From positions 698,501 through 762,500 of the forward strand of contig JAVGVS010000056.1 of assembly GCA_032718565.1 (NCBI GenBank): a stretch of 64,000 nt of DNA, read 5' to 3'. A model generated the notes under the pieces. That model was not told the origin of the DNA. It searched no databases and saw only the letters and a list, made by a program, of their open reading frames with translations. Shown piece by piece: positions 12,323 through 24,830 of the stretch; positions within the stretch are counted from its first letter, which is position 1, and each line of letters opens with the position of its first letter. The position numbers were made by a program, and so were the translations under genes. The stretch comes from Distichodus sexfasciatus. Lineage: Eukaryota > Chordata > Actinopteri > Characiformes > Distichodontidae.

Positions 12323-12794
12323 ATTTGTCGCCTCAGAAAAGCAGGTGTTAGATTGTTCTGGCGTTGAATTGCTTGTGATGGTTGTCGGTGAGGGAGGGAG
12401 GCGTCGGGCCGAATCGGAGGAATTTTTCCTATTTGAATGTGAGTGTGATTGCTTTATTCACAATGTCAGAAGACGACACCATGTGAACACGTCGACCGCC
12501 GAACGATATTTGGTTCGAAATTGATTTGCAGGATATTACAACACTTTCATTATGTTCTAGTCAAGCTGAACCAGTTGGTGCTAATTACCTTAAAACTTGG
12601 ACTAATCAGCACCACTTATTACGGACGTCCGTACAGTACCTGCGGTAACTTTTTTTTTTCTTGTTTTCACGTGATCTCGACAAAACCCAAGTCACTTTCC
12701 TGAGGTCTCTGGGACAGGTTTGATATTATCGTCATGGACGAACGCATCAGATTTGACTTGGATCATGGACCGTCCCAAGAGAAAATTACCATAT

Positions 12795-12875
12795 TTACCA
12801 TACTAGTGCTACGCAATTACCATACTAGTGCTACGCAATTACCATACTAGTGCTACGCAATTACCATACTAGTGT
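12795..12875 (+). repeat. 22-bp minisatellite, ~3.7 units
   Basis: Exact tandem copies of TTACCATACTAGTGCTACGC plus AA. The last copy is partial. The units are identical, so the expansion is recent or homogenised. Confidence 0.95.
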
Positions 12876-13339
12876 TCGTCATTTGAGAAGCAGACTCAGA
12901 AATGTGCAGCTATAGCGTTGGAGAGACTATAGTGAGCCTGAACGAGTAGCCAGTTTCATTACCAACCAACTGGAGAGTCCAGGACGTCTCCATGGTTACC
13001 GGATGATGTTTGAAAGATGCCAGCGTAATGGCTTGCGCACGTAAAAAAATTAGGTGTGATCTCGAGAAAGTGGCCTTGGTTATGTCGAACTCACAAGAAA
13101 AATAAGTCGTGATCTAGAGAAAGCGAAAAGGAAAAAAACGGTTGATGCATGTCCTCTACGGATTTCCGAAACACGTGGATTTTGCCGGAGTCGATAAAGG
13201 ATACTGATCATGACTTAACACATCAGCATTATGATGTAATTTATTGATTTTCATCTAGATTGCATGATTATGTGTCAACATTATTTGTTGTTTTTTTTTA
13301 TTTATTTTTTAAAAGTAATAAATTTTTAAAATTAAAGTG

Positions 13340-13436
13340 CTCATGAGTACCTCAGTGGTCCCTTTACCGATCCGGGACTTGAACCGGCAACTTGAACCGC
13401 GGGGCAAACTCCCTAACCGTTACACTACCAACTGCG
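13340..13436 (-). repeat. SINE-B fragment (head half)
   Basis: Minus-strand copy with 'gagtacctcagtgg', 'accgatccgggacttgaaccgg' (B-box region) and 'accgttacactaccaactg' (A-box region). The tail half is missing. Confidence 0.8.
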
Positions 13437-13857
13437 ATTTCCACTTGTAACAGTCCAAAATCTTAGCATAACAACTGCTCTCTTGAAATTCTGAGAAAAA
13501 TAAATTATGATCTTGAGAAAACATCTTTTGTTAAGCTGGGGTCACAGGTTATTTTTCTCATGATTTTGAGATGATGAAAGCAGGGGAAAAAATATCTTCA
13601 CCGACTTCCCTACCTCTCCTTACGCTCCTCTTCTCTTTTATGCTTCTCATGCACTAACACAGCACTGCGTTTTATAGAGTTTTTCACTCGCACAGATATT
13701 TCAGTGTGCAGTCAGCGGAGTCTCGCACTCCCATCACCTTTGGCTCTGATACTGAGATGGAGAAACCTCCATCTCTCGCTAGGAAACAAACAAATACCGA
13801 AAAAGAACCGTTTCTCATCTCCGGTGCCCCTTTCCCAAGCTGCATGGCAGCAAATTT

Positions 13858-13859
<2 letters not shown>

Positions 13860-13889
<30 letters not shown>
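13860..13889 (+). repeat. (CT)n microsatellite
   Basis: A CT dinucleotide run. It creates the Ser-Leu-rich and Arg-Glu-rich open frames seen here on both strands, which are not genes. Confidence 0.95.
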
Positions 13890-14685
13890 TTTGCCTCGCT
13901 TCCTCTCTCCGCTCCACAACTCCATTCCAGTTCTCATTGTTGCTCTCTCAACCCGTCTCCCCGCTGGCTTGTTGTTATTTGGCACTGAGGTTGTATGGAA
14001 ATTGCTATGCACTGCAGCAATGGACTGAAAGCAACCCTGTGGCTCTGCAGCTTTTTATTTCGCTCTGGCTAAAAAAAAAAAAAATCATTCCGCTGGCTTT
14101 CTCCACCTCTAACCTCTCAATCCGTCTCTCTCTCCTGCTCTGGCGAACTAAACTCGCCGAATCAGAACACAGACAAACCCACGGGCAGCGCTACCATCTG
14201 CAACGCTACTCACTTACTGTAACTACTTACTCACGTAGGAAAAGCTACGTTTAAACCGCTTTTCCAGTAACTAGCTTTTTCATTGTAGAAATGTTGACGT
14301 AGCATGACAAAACACTGCGTCATTACATACTCTCTTTCTCTCATTACAAAGACGGATATTTTTAACTAGCAGCATTTCTGATTGTTGAATGGCAGAAGTG
14401 GCATCTCATACGCTTGTTGCGTCACAGTGCACTCTTGGGAGCTGTGAGATGGAGTTGGAGGATTTTGTCCACCTTAGTGAAGATTTAAGCAAGGATTTGT
14501 AGTCGTATTTATCTAAATGTGTGCCTCTATAAGGTGAAACAGACAGAACACGTATGAATGTAACTTGATTCTGAAAATCAAATCACTTTCCACCTCCTGG
14601 ATGTTACATTTTCAAAAAAAATATCAATTTTCATATTAATTTTAACATCACATTTAATGCTCCCTAATTGATTTGCTTTAAGAGT

Positions 14686-15203
14686 AGAGGTGTGAACATT
14701 CTCTGGTCTCACGATTCAATTCGATTACGATTATTGGGTCAGCGATTCGATTTGATGCATCACGACGCATGCCATTAATTTTTCTACAATACTGCACATT
14801 GCACGCAGATTGGGTAGCCATAGTTACTGCCGAGATGTCCTTTTTAACTTGAATTTTTATTCCGCAGCTAGAGAAATCACCAAACAATGTCATGATATAA
14901 TTCATGGGTTTTCAACTGCTTCTGTCCCAGGCACTACCACTTGGACTAAGCAGTTTGATTTCCATCATCTGGAAATGTTTTTAAAAATGAAAAAATTAAT
15001 CATTTTTTAAAAGGTATTTCAGTTGTGAAAGTGGATTGCATGTCGGACCACCTGCAATGCCGCCGCGGACCACTAGGGGGCAGCGGACCGCCGGTTGAAA
15101 ACCTCTGTTATGATCGATTATGGTCTGCCATAGCATCGATGCAGAATCGTCCAGGTCTGTATCGCGATGCAGCGATTATGTGAATAATTTCAACACTCCT
15201 ATT
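14686..15203. mobile_element. DNA transposon remnant with TAGAGGTGTGAA / TTCAACACTCCTA ends
   Basis: The ends are an imperfect inverted pair of about 13 bp. Next to each end, 'gattacgattattgggtc' and 'gcgatgcagcgattatgtgaa' are the usual 'cgattcgat'-rich subterminal sequence of a common fish element. A second, interrupted copy is at 30696-30850 and shares 'ctgcacattgcacgcagatt'. Confidence 0.6.
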
Positions 15204-15348
15204 TAAGAGTGTCAACACAAACATTAAGTATTACTGAATGAAACAGCTTGGATGGAGCTACTTTTTCTCTCCAGCTTGTAGTGTAGCTGACTACTACATT
15301 AAAACTGAAACTTGGCTGTAGCTTATAATCATTGGGTCTGTGTGCCAT

Positions 15349-15738
15349 GAGGTGTTGGGGAAGCCAGCTTTTCAAGCTACAAGCTACTTATGATTAAAAA
15401 CAGCTAATCTACAGCCAAGCTACTGTTTTAATATAATAATTAGTGAGTGATTATTTGTCATTGTGAACACAGCACAGCACACAGTGCACCACAACCAAAT
15501 GTGACCTTTGCATTTGACCCATCCATGAAGGAGCAGTGGACAGCCAACAAGGGCAGTGCTTGGGGATGGTGGTTCACGAGTACCTCAGTGCTAACATTAC
15601 AGGTCCTGGGATTCAAACCCGGCGACCTTCTGATCACAGGACAAACGCCCAGCCGTTACGCTACCAACTGTCCCAGTAGTGAGTAGCTACATTGCAAACC
15701 TCAGCGGAAGTACAGTAGCTGACTACATACATGCTATT
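15349..15738 (+). mobile_element. hAT-like element interrupted by SINE-B, next to MITE-1
   Basis: It begins 'gaggtgttggggaagccagc' plus 'ttttcaagctacaagctac', a diverged CAGTGTTGGGGAAGCTACTT terminus. The sequence is cut by SINE-B (15441-15675) and resumes with 'gtagctacattg..gtagctgactac' before MITE-1 copy 2 starts. This is a nested insertion series. Confidence 0.5.
15441..15675 (-). repeat. SINE-B, near full length, minus strand
   Basis: Tail to head on the plus strand: 'tgagtgattatttgtcattg', 'cacacagtgcaccacaacc', 'gacccatccatgaaggagca', 'gagtacctcagtg', 'gggattcaaaccc' (B box), 'gttacgctaccaactgtccc' (A-box head). Confidence 0.85.
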
Positions 15739-15739
15739 T

Positions 15740-16378
15740 GTGACCCTCCATGGCAAAACCAGTCGCTTGTCGCAGCGGAGGTTTCCAAGAAAAACGAGCG
15801 TTTATGTTGCGTGGGGTAAAATTTGGGAGTTTTTGTTTTTAGTGTTTTGAAACAGTGGAAGGTCTATACTGTACTGTTGTCAATAAATTTGGCTGAAAAA
15901 CTTTTCATCCTAAAAACATGACTTTCTTGAGGTGAGGAATTCAATTCCAGCAGAATGTTAAACGTTTCTGTTTTGACCGCTCTACTTCAATATTTACGGT
16001 AAATCCACTCGTTGACTAGCGTGAAGATATTTCTCCGGAATCCATCTTCGTCTCCCGAGTTCAGTTAACCTAACGCAGGTAGGCTATCCGTGTGGCTGTG
16101 AATGCAGCGTAGGCTACCGTAAATACAAACGTAGCCACGACCGCACCAAGCATCTGTGAGTGCTACGTCGATAGTCAACTTCAAAGGCAGATTTTTCCGT
16201 TTCTCACTTGGCGTGACAGGAGAAACCCGACTCCTTTGAATGTTGATATCTCAGTCATATGTCGTCCCATTCATTCGATATAGGTATCGTTTTGAAGGTT
16301 GATTTATGCCCTTCCATGAAAACATAACTCAATTTTGAAAATTTGCGACAAGCGACTGGTTTTGCCGTGCAGAGTCAC
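15740..16378 (-). mobile_element. MITE-1 copy 2, complete, 639 bp
   Basis: Starts GTGACCCTCCATGGCAAAAC and ends with the inverted counterpart 'gttttgccgtgcagagtcac'. The terminal repeats are about 35 bp. ATTT lies directly outside both ends (15736-15739 and 16379-16382). It is inverted relative to copy 4. The short frame open in copies 1 and 4 has a TGA here, where TGG is found in those copies. Confidence 0.9.
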
Positions 16379-16654
16379 ATTTCACCCAGTAATACCTAAT
16401 ATTTGTGCTCCAAAATAGTAATGTCATGTCAAATCACAATGAGGTTTCAGTGACAGAACAACACCAGTTCAGGACGGAGAGCTGGAAATCAATCCCCCGT
16501 AAATGTGCTCCCCGACTCCGCGGCGCTGACATCAGTTCCTCCTAATTGAGTCTGAAAGATTCATGAAGGCAGAACTATTAATAACTTCACCCTGTAACCC
16601 CTGGCTTTCCAGAACTCTGGAGGCTTTTCACCGCTGCTGGGAATGTGTTAGAGG

Positions 16655-17085
16655 AGACTCTCTCCATCGTTCTTTCACTCTTATCCTCAGTGTTATGGTA
16701 TTAGGAGGTGATTGATAGCCATGAGCCTCGTCCGATCCCCTTCAAGGCATTCTATTGGCAGTCCACAGCTTGTTAATTCATTTCTTTGGGTGTAGATATA
16801 TAATCAATCAGTATTGGTCTTAAAAATTCGGAATTGGTTGTTCTCTACTTGCTATGTTTCCCCAGTAAATGTGCAGTAAACACCAACCACTTGCAGATAA
16901 ATGAAGGATGAATCTCTCTCGTTCTCAGCCTGGCACACCTCAGTGTTAGGAGGTGATTTATAGCCCTACGCCTCGTCCAATCCCCTTATGCGCTTCGGCT
17001 CTTTAAGGGATTCGATTGGCAGTCCACAGCTCGTTAATTCATTTCTTGCGCGGTCATTCCATCATCTTTGGAGCCGTGATCGGTA
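16655..17085 (+). repeat. Tandem duplication of a non-repetitive block, period 245 bp
   Basis: Blocks beginning 16701 and 16946 share 'ttaggaggtgatt.atagcc', 'cctcgtcc.atcccctt' and 'attggcagtccacagct.gttaattcatttctt'. The similarity may extend outward to about 16655 and 17085. No coding potential or element ends are visible. Confidence 0.8.
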
Positions 17086-19341
17086 AATCAGTCCTGGCCC
17101 TTCCTTGCAGAGTAGATTTGCACACTTAGGATTTGTCGAAAACACTAAAATCACAGAAAGAGCAGGCATTTTTGTGCTGCTGCGATGTTTGCCCCAACAT
17201 TGAATTTGGATTATATAACAGCGTAGCAGGTCAACCCTTAGTAACGCAGGCAATTTGGCAATGAAATTGGTTGAAGTGAGATGATCTGTGTTTTTAAAAA
17301 CTATGCTGATCAGTGATCATTTTGTTAACAAAAAAGCATGGCAAAAATGTCTGTTACTTTTTCCAGAACTAAGACGAGATGAGAGCTAAAAATAGATCTT
17401 TGATGATAAAGCTGTTAACCATTGCCACAACCTTGATATGGAAGAATGTAACAGCGCGGTAGATCGTAATTTGGTACTACAGACTGACCGATACATTGAT
17501 GTGGCTAATTGCAGATTTAATGGCATCTATGTTTTAAAAACAGTAGATAAAGGACAAAAGGAATGGGTTATTTTTGCATAATTTGTTCACAAATGTTAGG
17601 TTAAATCTTTGTTAATACTGTATACACTCTGCAAAATCCAAAAACTTATCAGCGATCAGTGGTTTTTTCCACTTCATGCCTTGTGTCATTTCACTGGACT
17701 TTGTAGCTACACTTTTAAGGTGTGATGGTCAATATATGACAATGTTCCAAACTGTATTCTATATTCAAGAGTGAAAGAATAACTTGAATCCTAACCTTAG
17801 AATTTAGAAAATTCTTCAGTATAAAAGTCTTTTTACATTTTTATCTCAAATACCAAAACACGTATTGGCCTTAAAAAATGAATATTTGAGTGGTTAACAG
17901 CATAACAACATTATCAGCACAAAGACTACATGTGCATCATTTGTGCAAAAAGTGCACACAAACATAGTAGCATAGTTAGACCTTAGGCCTGTGCACATTG
18001 TTAGATTGCTGTTTCTATGGATGACCATTTCCCCGGGAACTTCGCAGTAATCACCAACAACGTGCAAATAAATGTAGGGTCATTTGCAAATGCTGTCGGT
18101 GAACACAGACAAAATTCAATGTGACTGGTGTGTTCGCCTACTAATATGTTGTTCATATAGCAACGTGAATCTTTATTAAAAAATTTAAGAAAGACAGTGA
18201 GTGTGTGAAATGAGATTCCAGATAGTGTATATGGCAGTGATGATCTCCAAACGGTCACTTCGCACTACATACAAATTAAAATCAATTTTGAAATCCTGAG
18301 CACAAACTTGATTTATAATAGGGCTGTAATGATACATTGATCTACATCAACGATCACCAACAGACACAATACATATAGTGATGATGCTCGATGCTGAAAT
18401 TTTATTAAACGAGAAGACTCCGTTCTTCATTTAAAGGTTTGGTTGAGCTCAGAAACAAAGACGTCATGATTTTTTAGTTGCTTTTTGTGAAAAACGTATC
18501 AAGCCCATAGCTTCAATCCAAAATGGAAACATCAATCAGACATTACACATATTGTTATACACATTTCCCTCGCCCTAAAAAGTGCAGAGACGACAGCTGG
18601 GTTTGTCACAACTTTTATTAAGCACAATAATACAGGGTACTGTGGGCTGTAGCTCAGGAATAACAATGTCAAGTAATATTTGAGTTGCCTTTTGTGATTT
18701 TATGAATGGAAGTGATTGTGGTAAATCGTCATATTATCAATCACTGACTCTGAAATTGAATCAAATTTAAATCATGCCCTAACCGGCTTTGTGATATTAG
18801 CGGACACTGAGTCTTTGTCCATTAAATAAAACACACTGCTCAGCATTATTTCTGTCCCAAAATCAAAACCAGTGTCCGAGCCGAGCTGCTACAATAACAC
18901 TGAAGCACAGCCGGAACCTCGGCCTGATTTCAGCATGGTGACTGTCCCGAGTGTCTGCTGGGAGCGTATTTTTTAGGATGCTCTCGGTATCATCACTCTC
19001 AGATCTGCAGCTGACCTGCACAGTTTAAGTGACTCACTTGAGACACACCGAGTAAGACCTTTTGACTGAAGGTGGGAAACACGTCGCTTCCTTCAGTCCT
19101 CTGGCCTTTTCTTTAAAATGTGAAAACTGCGGCACAGAACATGTCCTTTATTGTCAGATAAATTCTGGGATGTTTTTCTGGGATCTTTTTTTATATATAC
19201 CTTGCAAAATGCAAAACACTGTGATGAATCAGTGGTGTTAACATGTCTATAATGTAGTATTACAACAACAGATAATTGTTGTGGAATTTTATTGTTCCCT
19301 GTTAAAGTTGTTGTGCATCATTAATATGAAAATCTCATTGT

Positions 19342-19672
19342 GATAAGGTCTTGCGTTCGAGCCCCGGGTGGGCCGTAGGGGTCTTTCTGTGTGGAGGTTG
19401 TGTGCTCGCCCTGTGTTCGTGTGGGTTTCCTCCGGGTGCTCCGGTTTCCTCCCACAATCCAAAAGCATGCCCTGTAGGTTAATTTCCGACTCTAAATTGG
19501 CCCCGTAAGGTGTGAGTGAGAGTTTGATTGTGTGAGTGTGTGTGTCCTGCGGTGTGTTGACGCCTGCCCAGGGTTGGTCCCCGCCTTGCGCCTGTAAGTT
19601 CCCGGGATAGGCTCCGGTCCCCACCGCGACCCCAGTTGGGATTAAGTGGTTCAGATAATGACTGAATAAGTA
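19342..19672 (+). repeat. SINE-A, head-truncated
   Basis: Begins within the tRNA-like part ('gttcgagccccggg', B box) and continues through the standard body and tail 'ggttcagataatgactgaat'. The A-box end is missing. Confidence 0.85.
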
Positions 19673-20108
19673 ATTGTCCAGCAGTGATAGACATCATTTT
19701 ATTACGAGTTATGAGGTCACAGTGAAGACGATTAACTTGATTCCCAATGTACTTTATATATGAGCTATGCAGCGAGAACAAGAGTCAAGAACATAAGGAA
19801 AATATTTAGTTTTTTGTTTCATGACAAAGAAGGTCATGAGAAAAATACTACTGCTTACGAGATGATGAAAGTTGGTTTGTCAAGTTTAAGAGAAAGTAAC
19901 TTGTGATGTAACTTTGTTAGGATATTTTTTTCTAATGAAAGAGTGCATATCTTTATCATTTTCATATAATTAAAGGAAACACAGATGTATTTGCAGATTG
20001 GATGGGGCAGAGTCATGTCATCAGCAGGAGCAAAGATTTCCTGGATTACAGTTTCTGAATTTTGGTTTCGATTCGTTTCCGATGAATTGCCCAGCAGTGA
20101 TCACATTT

Positions 20109-20269
20109 GTGACCCTCCACGGCAAAACCAGTCGCTTATTGCAAATTGAGTTATTATGTTCTCATGAAAGGGCATAAATCAAGCTTCAAAACGATACCTA
20201 TATCGAATGAATGGGACGACATATGACTGAGATATCAACATTCAAAGGAGTCGGGTTTCTCCTGTCACG
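20109..20269 (+). mobile_element. MITE-1 copy 3, left quarter
   Basis: Starts GTGACCCTCCACGGCAAAAC with ATTT directly before it (20105-20108). It follows the family through 'ggagtcgggtttctcctgtcacg' and then stops matching. Confidence 0.85.
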
Positions 20270-21078
20270 ATTTCTGACGTTTGTAAATTAATACTAACAC
20301 CATTTTTTAAATCAAACTTACAGTGTGTGTAGCAGCAGTACAGACCCAAATGGATGTCCAAAGAACAGAAAAAACTGATTTTTTAAATAATTTGGGACCT
20401 TTAAGTGAAATTTCTGACATTTATTGCAGATTATTTTTTGAAGACCACAGTCACATGTTCTAGGACAACAGATTTCTTTCCGGGTGTAATTTTTGCCTGC
20501 AGTGCCCTTGTCTTACACCTCTAAACTCCCAACAGCAGCTTAACGACAGCATGACCAAACAGCTGTGCATTATAAGAAAACAGATCTGGCAGAGGAAACA
20601 AAGATTAACAAGCTGTTTTTTGGACTCAGCTCTCCGAAAATCTTTGGAGGAAATTTTTACATCCCGGCTTCATGACAACAACACACTTTTACGGCATTTC
20701 CTCGGCAATGGAAGTCAGGAAGATGAGAGCAGATCCTCGGTAACTTTGATGACTACATGCGATTGCACTGTGTCGTCATCTCCGACTTCACACTGAGGGC
20801 CCGAAATTAAACATGAAGCTGTGGCACATACTGTATATTGGTGGGCAAATTGATTTCCTATGAAGCCTGTGCCTGCTTTTTTTGCCAGCTTCTTATCGGC
20901 CTGCCAGGCAGCTGCATGGCTCTGGAGACGAGTCCTGAAGAAGTAAGGTGGCGGGGAAACGCCGTTATCTCGTCGGAGAGCAAAACGTGGAAAATTTGCA
21001 AAGTCTGGGATTTTTTTTGCTCTGAGAGTCAGCGTGCTGCTGGAGCAATTAGTCGACAGATGGTGCATAATTCAAATT

Positions 21079-21310
21079 TAAGTGAGTGATTATTTGTCAT
21101 TGTGAACACACCACAGTACAGCACACAGTGCACTACAACGAAATATGACCTCTACATTTGACCCATCTGTGAAGGAGAAGTGAGCAGCTTTTTGGCAGCA
21201 CCTGGAGAGCAGTTCTTGGGGACGGTACCTTGCTCATAAGTACCTCAGTGGTACCTTTACCGATCCGGGACTTGAACCGGTGACCATTTGACCCTTAGGT
21301 CCTTGACGAG
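21079..21310 (-). repeat. SINE-B, minus strand, head degraded
   Basis: Shows the tail 'gtgagtgattatttgtcattg', body 'ggggacggtaccttgctcat' and B-box region 'gggacttgaaccgg'. The A-box end is replaced by 'gacccttaggtccttgacgag'. Confidence 0.8.
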
Positions 21311-22015
21311 ATTCAAGATTCCTTATTCATCACTTACAGTTTTTTTATTCGTCCTGTTTTACTCGGCCTTGGCGTTTCTAATCCGTTTTTGGATCTGTCT
21401 TAATTGACTTCGACATGTGGAAATAAGAAATGGTTTGACTTTCCTTTTGGTAAGCACGTCATTAATAATACCTGAGAGAGATTGAAGCGAGGGAAGAGAT
21501 TGAAGCGAGGGAAGAGATGGAAGTGTAGCGTCCCCTCCAGCCTCCTCGGGGGATCTACTCCACATCACACACTCTGCAGCGTCCTGCCGCTGTCTGATAA
21601 CTCACTTTAATGGCACCCCAGATGAACCCAGGTGCTGATTAGCTCTCTTTATGGCCGAGGTGAGAAGGGGGCTGGCGGGACTTTGCAGCCCTCACTCAAT
21701 ATCCAGCTGCAGAAATGGTCTTTCTAATCTCACCACATGTTGACTGCGTTTTTTTTGTAAAGACCTGTGGAAGGTGGCATTTTTTTAGCATCTTTTCTAC
21801 TCGTATCATGAAGATGTGTATTAGTTTTAATCTCATTATAGTAATTTCTGTCACTCTTAGTTTTAGTCAGTGAAAATGAGTCACATTTTAGTAATTGTTT
21901 TTTGTACAACTTCTTGTAATGTGATTTCAGGATTAGCAAATAGCAAACTAAAATTCGTGACGCCACTAACGTAACTGCTTCTTGAAGTAGCTTATCCGTA
22001 GTAGACAGAGGTGGA

Positions 22016-22771
22016 CAGTAACTAAGTACATTTACTTGAGTACTGTACTTAAGTAGAGATTTTGAGTATCTGTACTTTACTTGAGTGGTATTTTTCTTGG
22101 AAACTTACGACTTTCACTTCCTTACATTTGAAAGACAAATACCATACTTTTTACTTCACTACATTTCTATCAAGGTTCTCGTTACTGTTACTTTCAAATC
22201 TGTGGATAAAGTGGATGTTAATCCCCCTTTTCTAAAAGGTGATTGGTTGTTTGGCAGGTGACAGTCTATCAGTAATCAGTAGGGTTACGTCACACCTGTA
22301 GACTGGAAATATAAAACCAAGTTCGGACAGTTCTGCCGTTTTCTGTCTTGATTAAAACATTGTTGCTGTTGGAAAGTCATGAAGCTAGAGGTGTAGAGCT
22401 GGGTTTTAAGCAGGTTGGAATGTTACTTTGATGTTCTGAGCTGCATTTACAGTTATTGCACTGACCTCCTGGTTAAGTTGGGGTTGTGTTTCATTCTCTA
22501 ACATTCCACCAGTTCCTTATTCTACAGATTGTACAAGCTAGTCAGAGGCATTAGGCATTGTTTGTATTATAAGTGTTGTGGCAATAATGCAACAATGTGG
22601 TGAAAGATGATGTACTTTTAATACTTAAGTATTTTTTCAAACAAGTACTTCAGTACTTTAACTTAAGTAAAAATTTGACTGTACGACTTTCACTTGTATT
22701 GGAGTAACATTTGACTAGTGGTATCTGTACTTTCACTTAAGTAATGAAGTTAGCTACTTGGTCCACCTCTG
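22016..22771. mobile_element. Non-autonomous hAT-like element, 756 bp
   Basis: Termini CAGAGGTGGAC and GTCCACCTCTG form an 11-bp perfect inverted repeat. 8-bp flanks GTAGTAGA (22008-22015) and GTAGCGGA (22772-22779) match at 6 of 8, as expected for an old hAT target duplication. The subterminal sequence is rich in 'aagtactt'-type motifs. No transposase frame remains. It is inserted inside another 'gctacttttaa'-type element whose pieces lie on both sides (about 21980-22015 and 22772-22935). Confidence 0.8.
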
Positions 22772-23189
22772 GTAGCGGAACTACTTTTAAAATGCTCTGG
22801 CTTTCCCAGTGCCTCACTAATTTTAGCTAACTGCCGTATTAAAACAGAGCTCCGCTGTAGCTTAGCTACTTTTAATCGTAAGTAGATTGTAGCTTGAAAA
22901 GCTACTATTTAAAAGTAACTTCTCCAATACTTGATTCAGACAAAAGGTTAAAAGGCTGTGAATCATGACAATAAAGCGCTAGTGAAATGACAGTAGCTAA
23001 CTGAGCATATTAAGCTAGCTAACATTTGCCTCGCTAATCTAAACTGTGTCTGACACAGCTGACTGCCCAATAACACTGACTAGCAAACTCATTTTGCAGT
23101 TAGCTAACTTAGCATGGCATAAACAGCAGGCCAGTGCAGCTTCAGGAGTGTGAGGTTGCTTGTGTTCTTCTCACTTCCCTTACAAAAGC

Positions 23190-23490
23190 AAAATCTTTGT
23201 GGCAGGTTTGCAGCAAATTTGTGGTTAATTTGTGGCAGGTTTGCCACAAGTTTGCCGTTGTGAGCCACTACTTTAGTTACAGACTTGCAGCAGTGTTCTG
23301 GCAACAAGGACAAATTTCCATTAAAACAATTTGCCAGTAACAGCAAACTTGTAGTGAACTTTTGATGACAGATTTGCCAGGTGCATAAGTTTTCCACAAA
23401 GTTTGCTAGAAGTCCACCACAAGTTTGCCACAAACCAAATTTTCATGTGAAAACATGACTTTGCTCCAAATTTGTGGCAACAGTTTGTCA
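23190..23490. repeat. Degenerate palindromic array of TTTGTGGCAAA / TTTGCCACAA motifs
   Basis: Many short direct and inverted copies of 'tttgccacaa' and 'tttgtggca' occur, for example near 23216, 23233, 23244, 23392, 23420 and 23468. Inverted pairs could fold. The frames across it on either strand are chance products of the repeat. Confidence 0.7.
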
Positions 23491-24179
23491 GAAGGGTACA
23501 TTTTTTCATTTAAAGTCACAGATTATCTCTCCATCTTCCATTAATACAGTAAATTTTGGGTTGCGTTCATCCGACTTCTAAATAAAGAGGCTTCATGAAT
23601 AGGTCTTTTTCACCAAGTTACTTGTATTTGCACTGAATTGACAGACTACCTAAATGCAGTCTCCAAGGTAACATTTTAGTTTTGTTAAGAAAAGTACAAA
23701 CTTTCTCATTAAAGGTCTCTTTTTAACTCGTGAACGTCTCATAGATTAACATTTTACTGTTAGTTAACAAAATTAACCAGCATTAACAGAAATTAAGTTG
23801 TCATCTTTTTCTCAGACATGACGGCTCCTTTTAGAACATTTTTCATCCAACATTTTGTTAATGACATCAACACTTCTACCAGCTTCCATCTCCCCCATCC
23901 TGCAGAGTCCCGTGACCTCAAAGGGGATCGGCAGCGTTGATGAATGAAGACGATTCCCGTTGTATTATGTGAAATGGAGAATAGGTTTTTGAAATGTATT
24001 ATTTAAAAAGTCTCGCGTTCTCCCAGTTTGCCTGTTGTTGCCGCCGCGCTGGTGAAGCATCCATCATCTCGGAAAAAATGGCTTCCGGATTTGTTTTGCA
24101 TTCTGTTTGTTTTCAGTTTTGTTCCATAAATCATTTTCAAATCCCTCATGTCGAACCGTGACTGTGCCATTCTCCCTCA

Positions 24180-24182
<3 letters not shown>

Positions 24183-24228
<46 letters not shown>
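24183..24228 (+). repeat. (CT)n microsatellite
   Basis: A nearly pure CT run of about 46 bp followed by pyrimidine-rich sequence. Confidence 0.95.
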
Positions 24229-24229
<1 letters not shown>

Positions 24230-24394
24230 TCTGCTCCGTCCATCCATCTTTCTCCCCGTCTCTTTCCCTCATTCTCATTTTTTTCCCCACACTCACCAAC
24301 ATCTGTCCGTACAACTCCCTCCCTCCTTCCCGAAACACGCTTTTCCAGATGCGTTGCTGCATGTTTGCTTTTTTATATCAGTAGCAACTTGTGA

Positions 24395-24830
24395 AACGTT
24401 GTAGCTTTTCCGGTAACTTATTGATGGTAAATTGGCAGAGGTGGCATCTGGTAGGCTTCTGTGCACTCACAGACATCACAGTGCACTCTTGGCACATGTG
24501 AGATGGAGTCTGAGAACGGACCGAACGTACACATTTAAGTTTGACTTATGCGAGTTGAAAATGGAGACACTACCTCCAAAACATTATTGAAACGTTACAG
24601 TGGTTTGATGTTACGTCATTTACAAAATATAGATTTTAGTGTTACTTTCAGCATTATTGTTACATGTCCGTTGCATCATGTGGCGCTGTTGGCAGCTGCA
24701 AGACTTTTCGCATTCGTAAAATTGATTTGTTTTCTGCAGCACTTCTCAGCGACTTTTAATCAGACGCAGCTTGAAAAGACATCATTTGAAAGTAGCTTTT
24801 AACAGCAATGGTTTCAGACCAAAAAAGGCT
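24395..24830. mobile_element. hAT-like fragment of the 'gtagctt..ttggcagaggtggcatc' family
   Basis: Shares 'ttggcaga.gtggcatct', 'cacagtgcactcttgg' and 'gtgagatggagtc' with 14390-14460 and 59235-59310, and 'gcttgaaaag' near the right side. Ends are not sharply defined. Confidence 0.5.
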
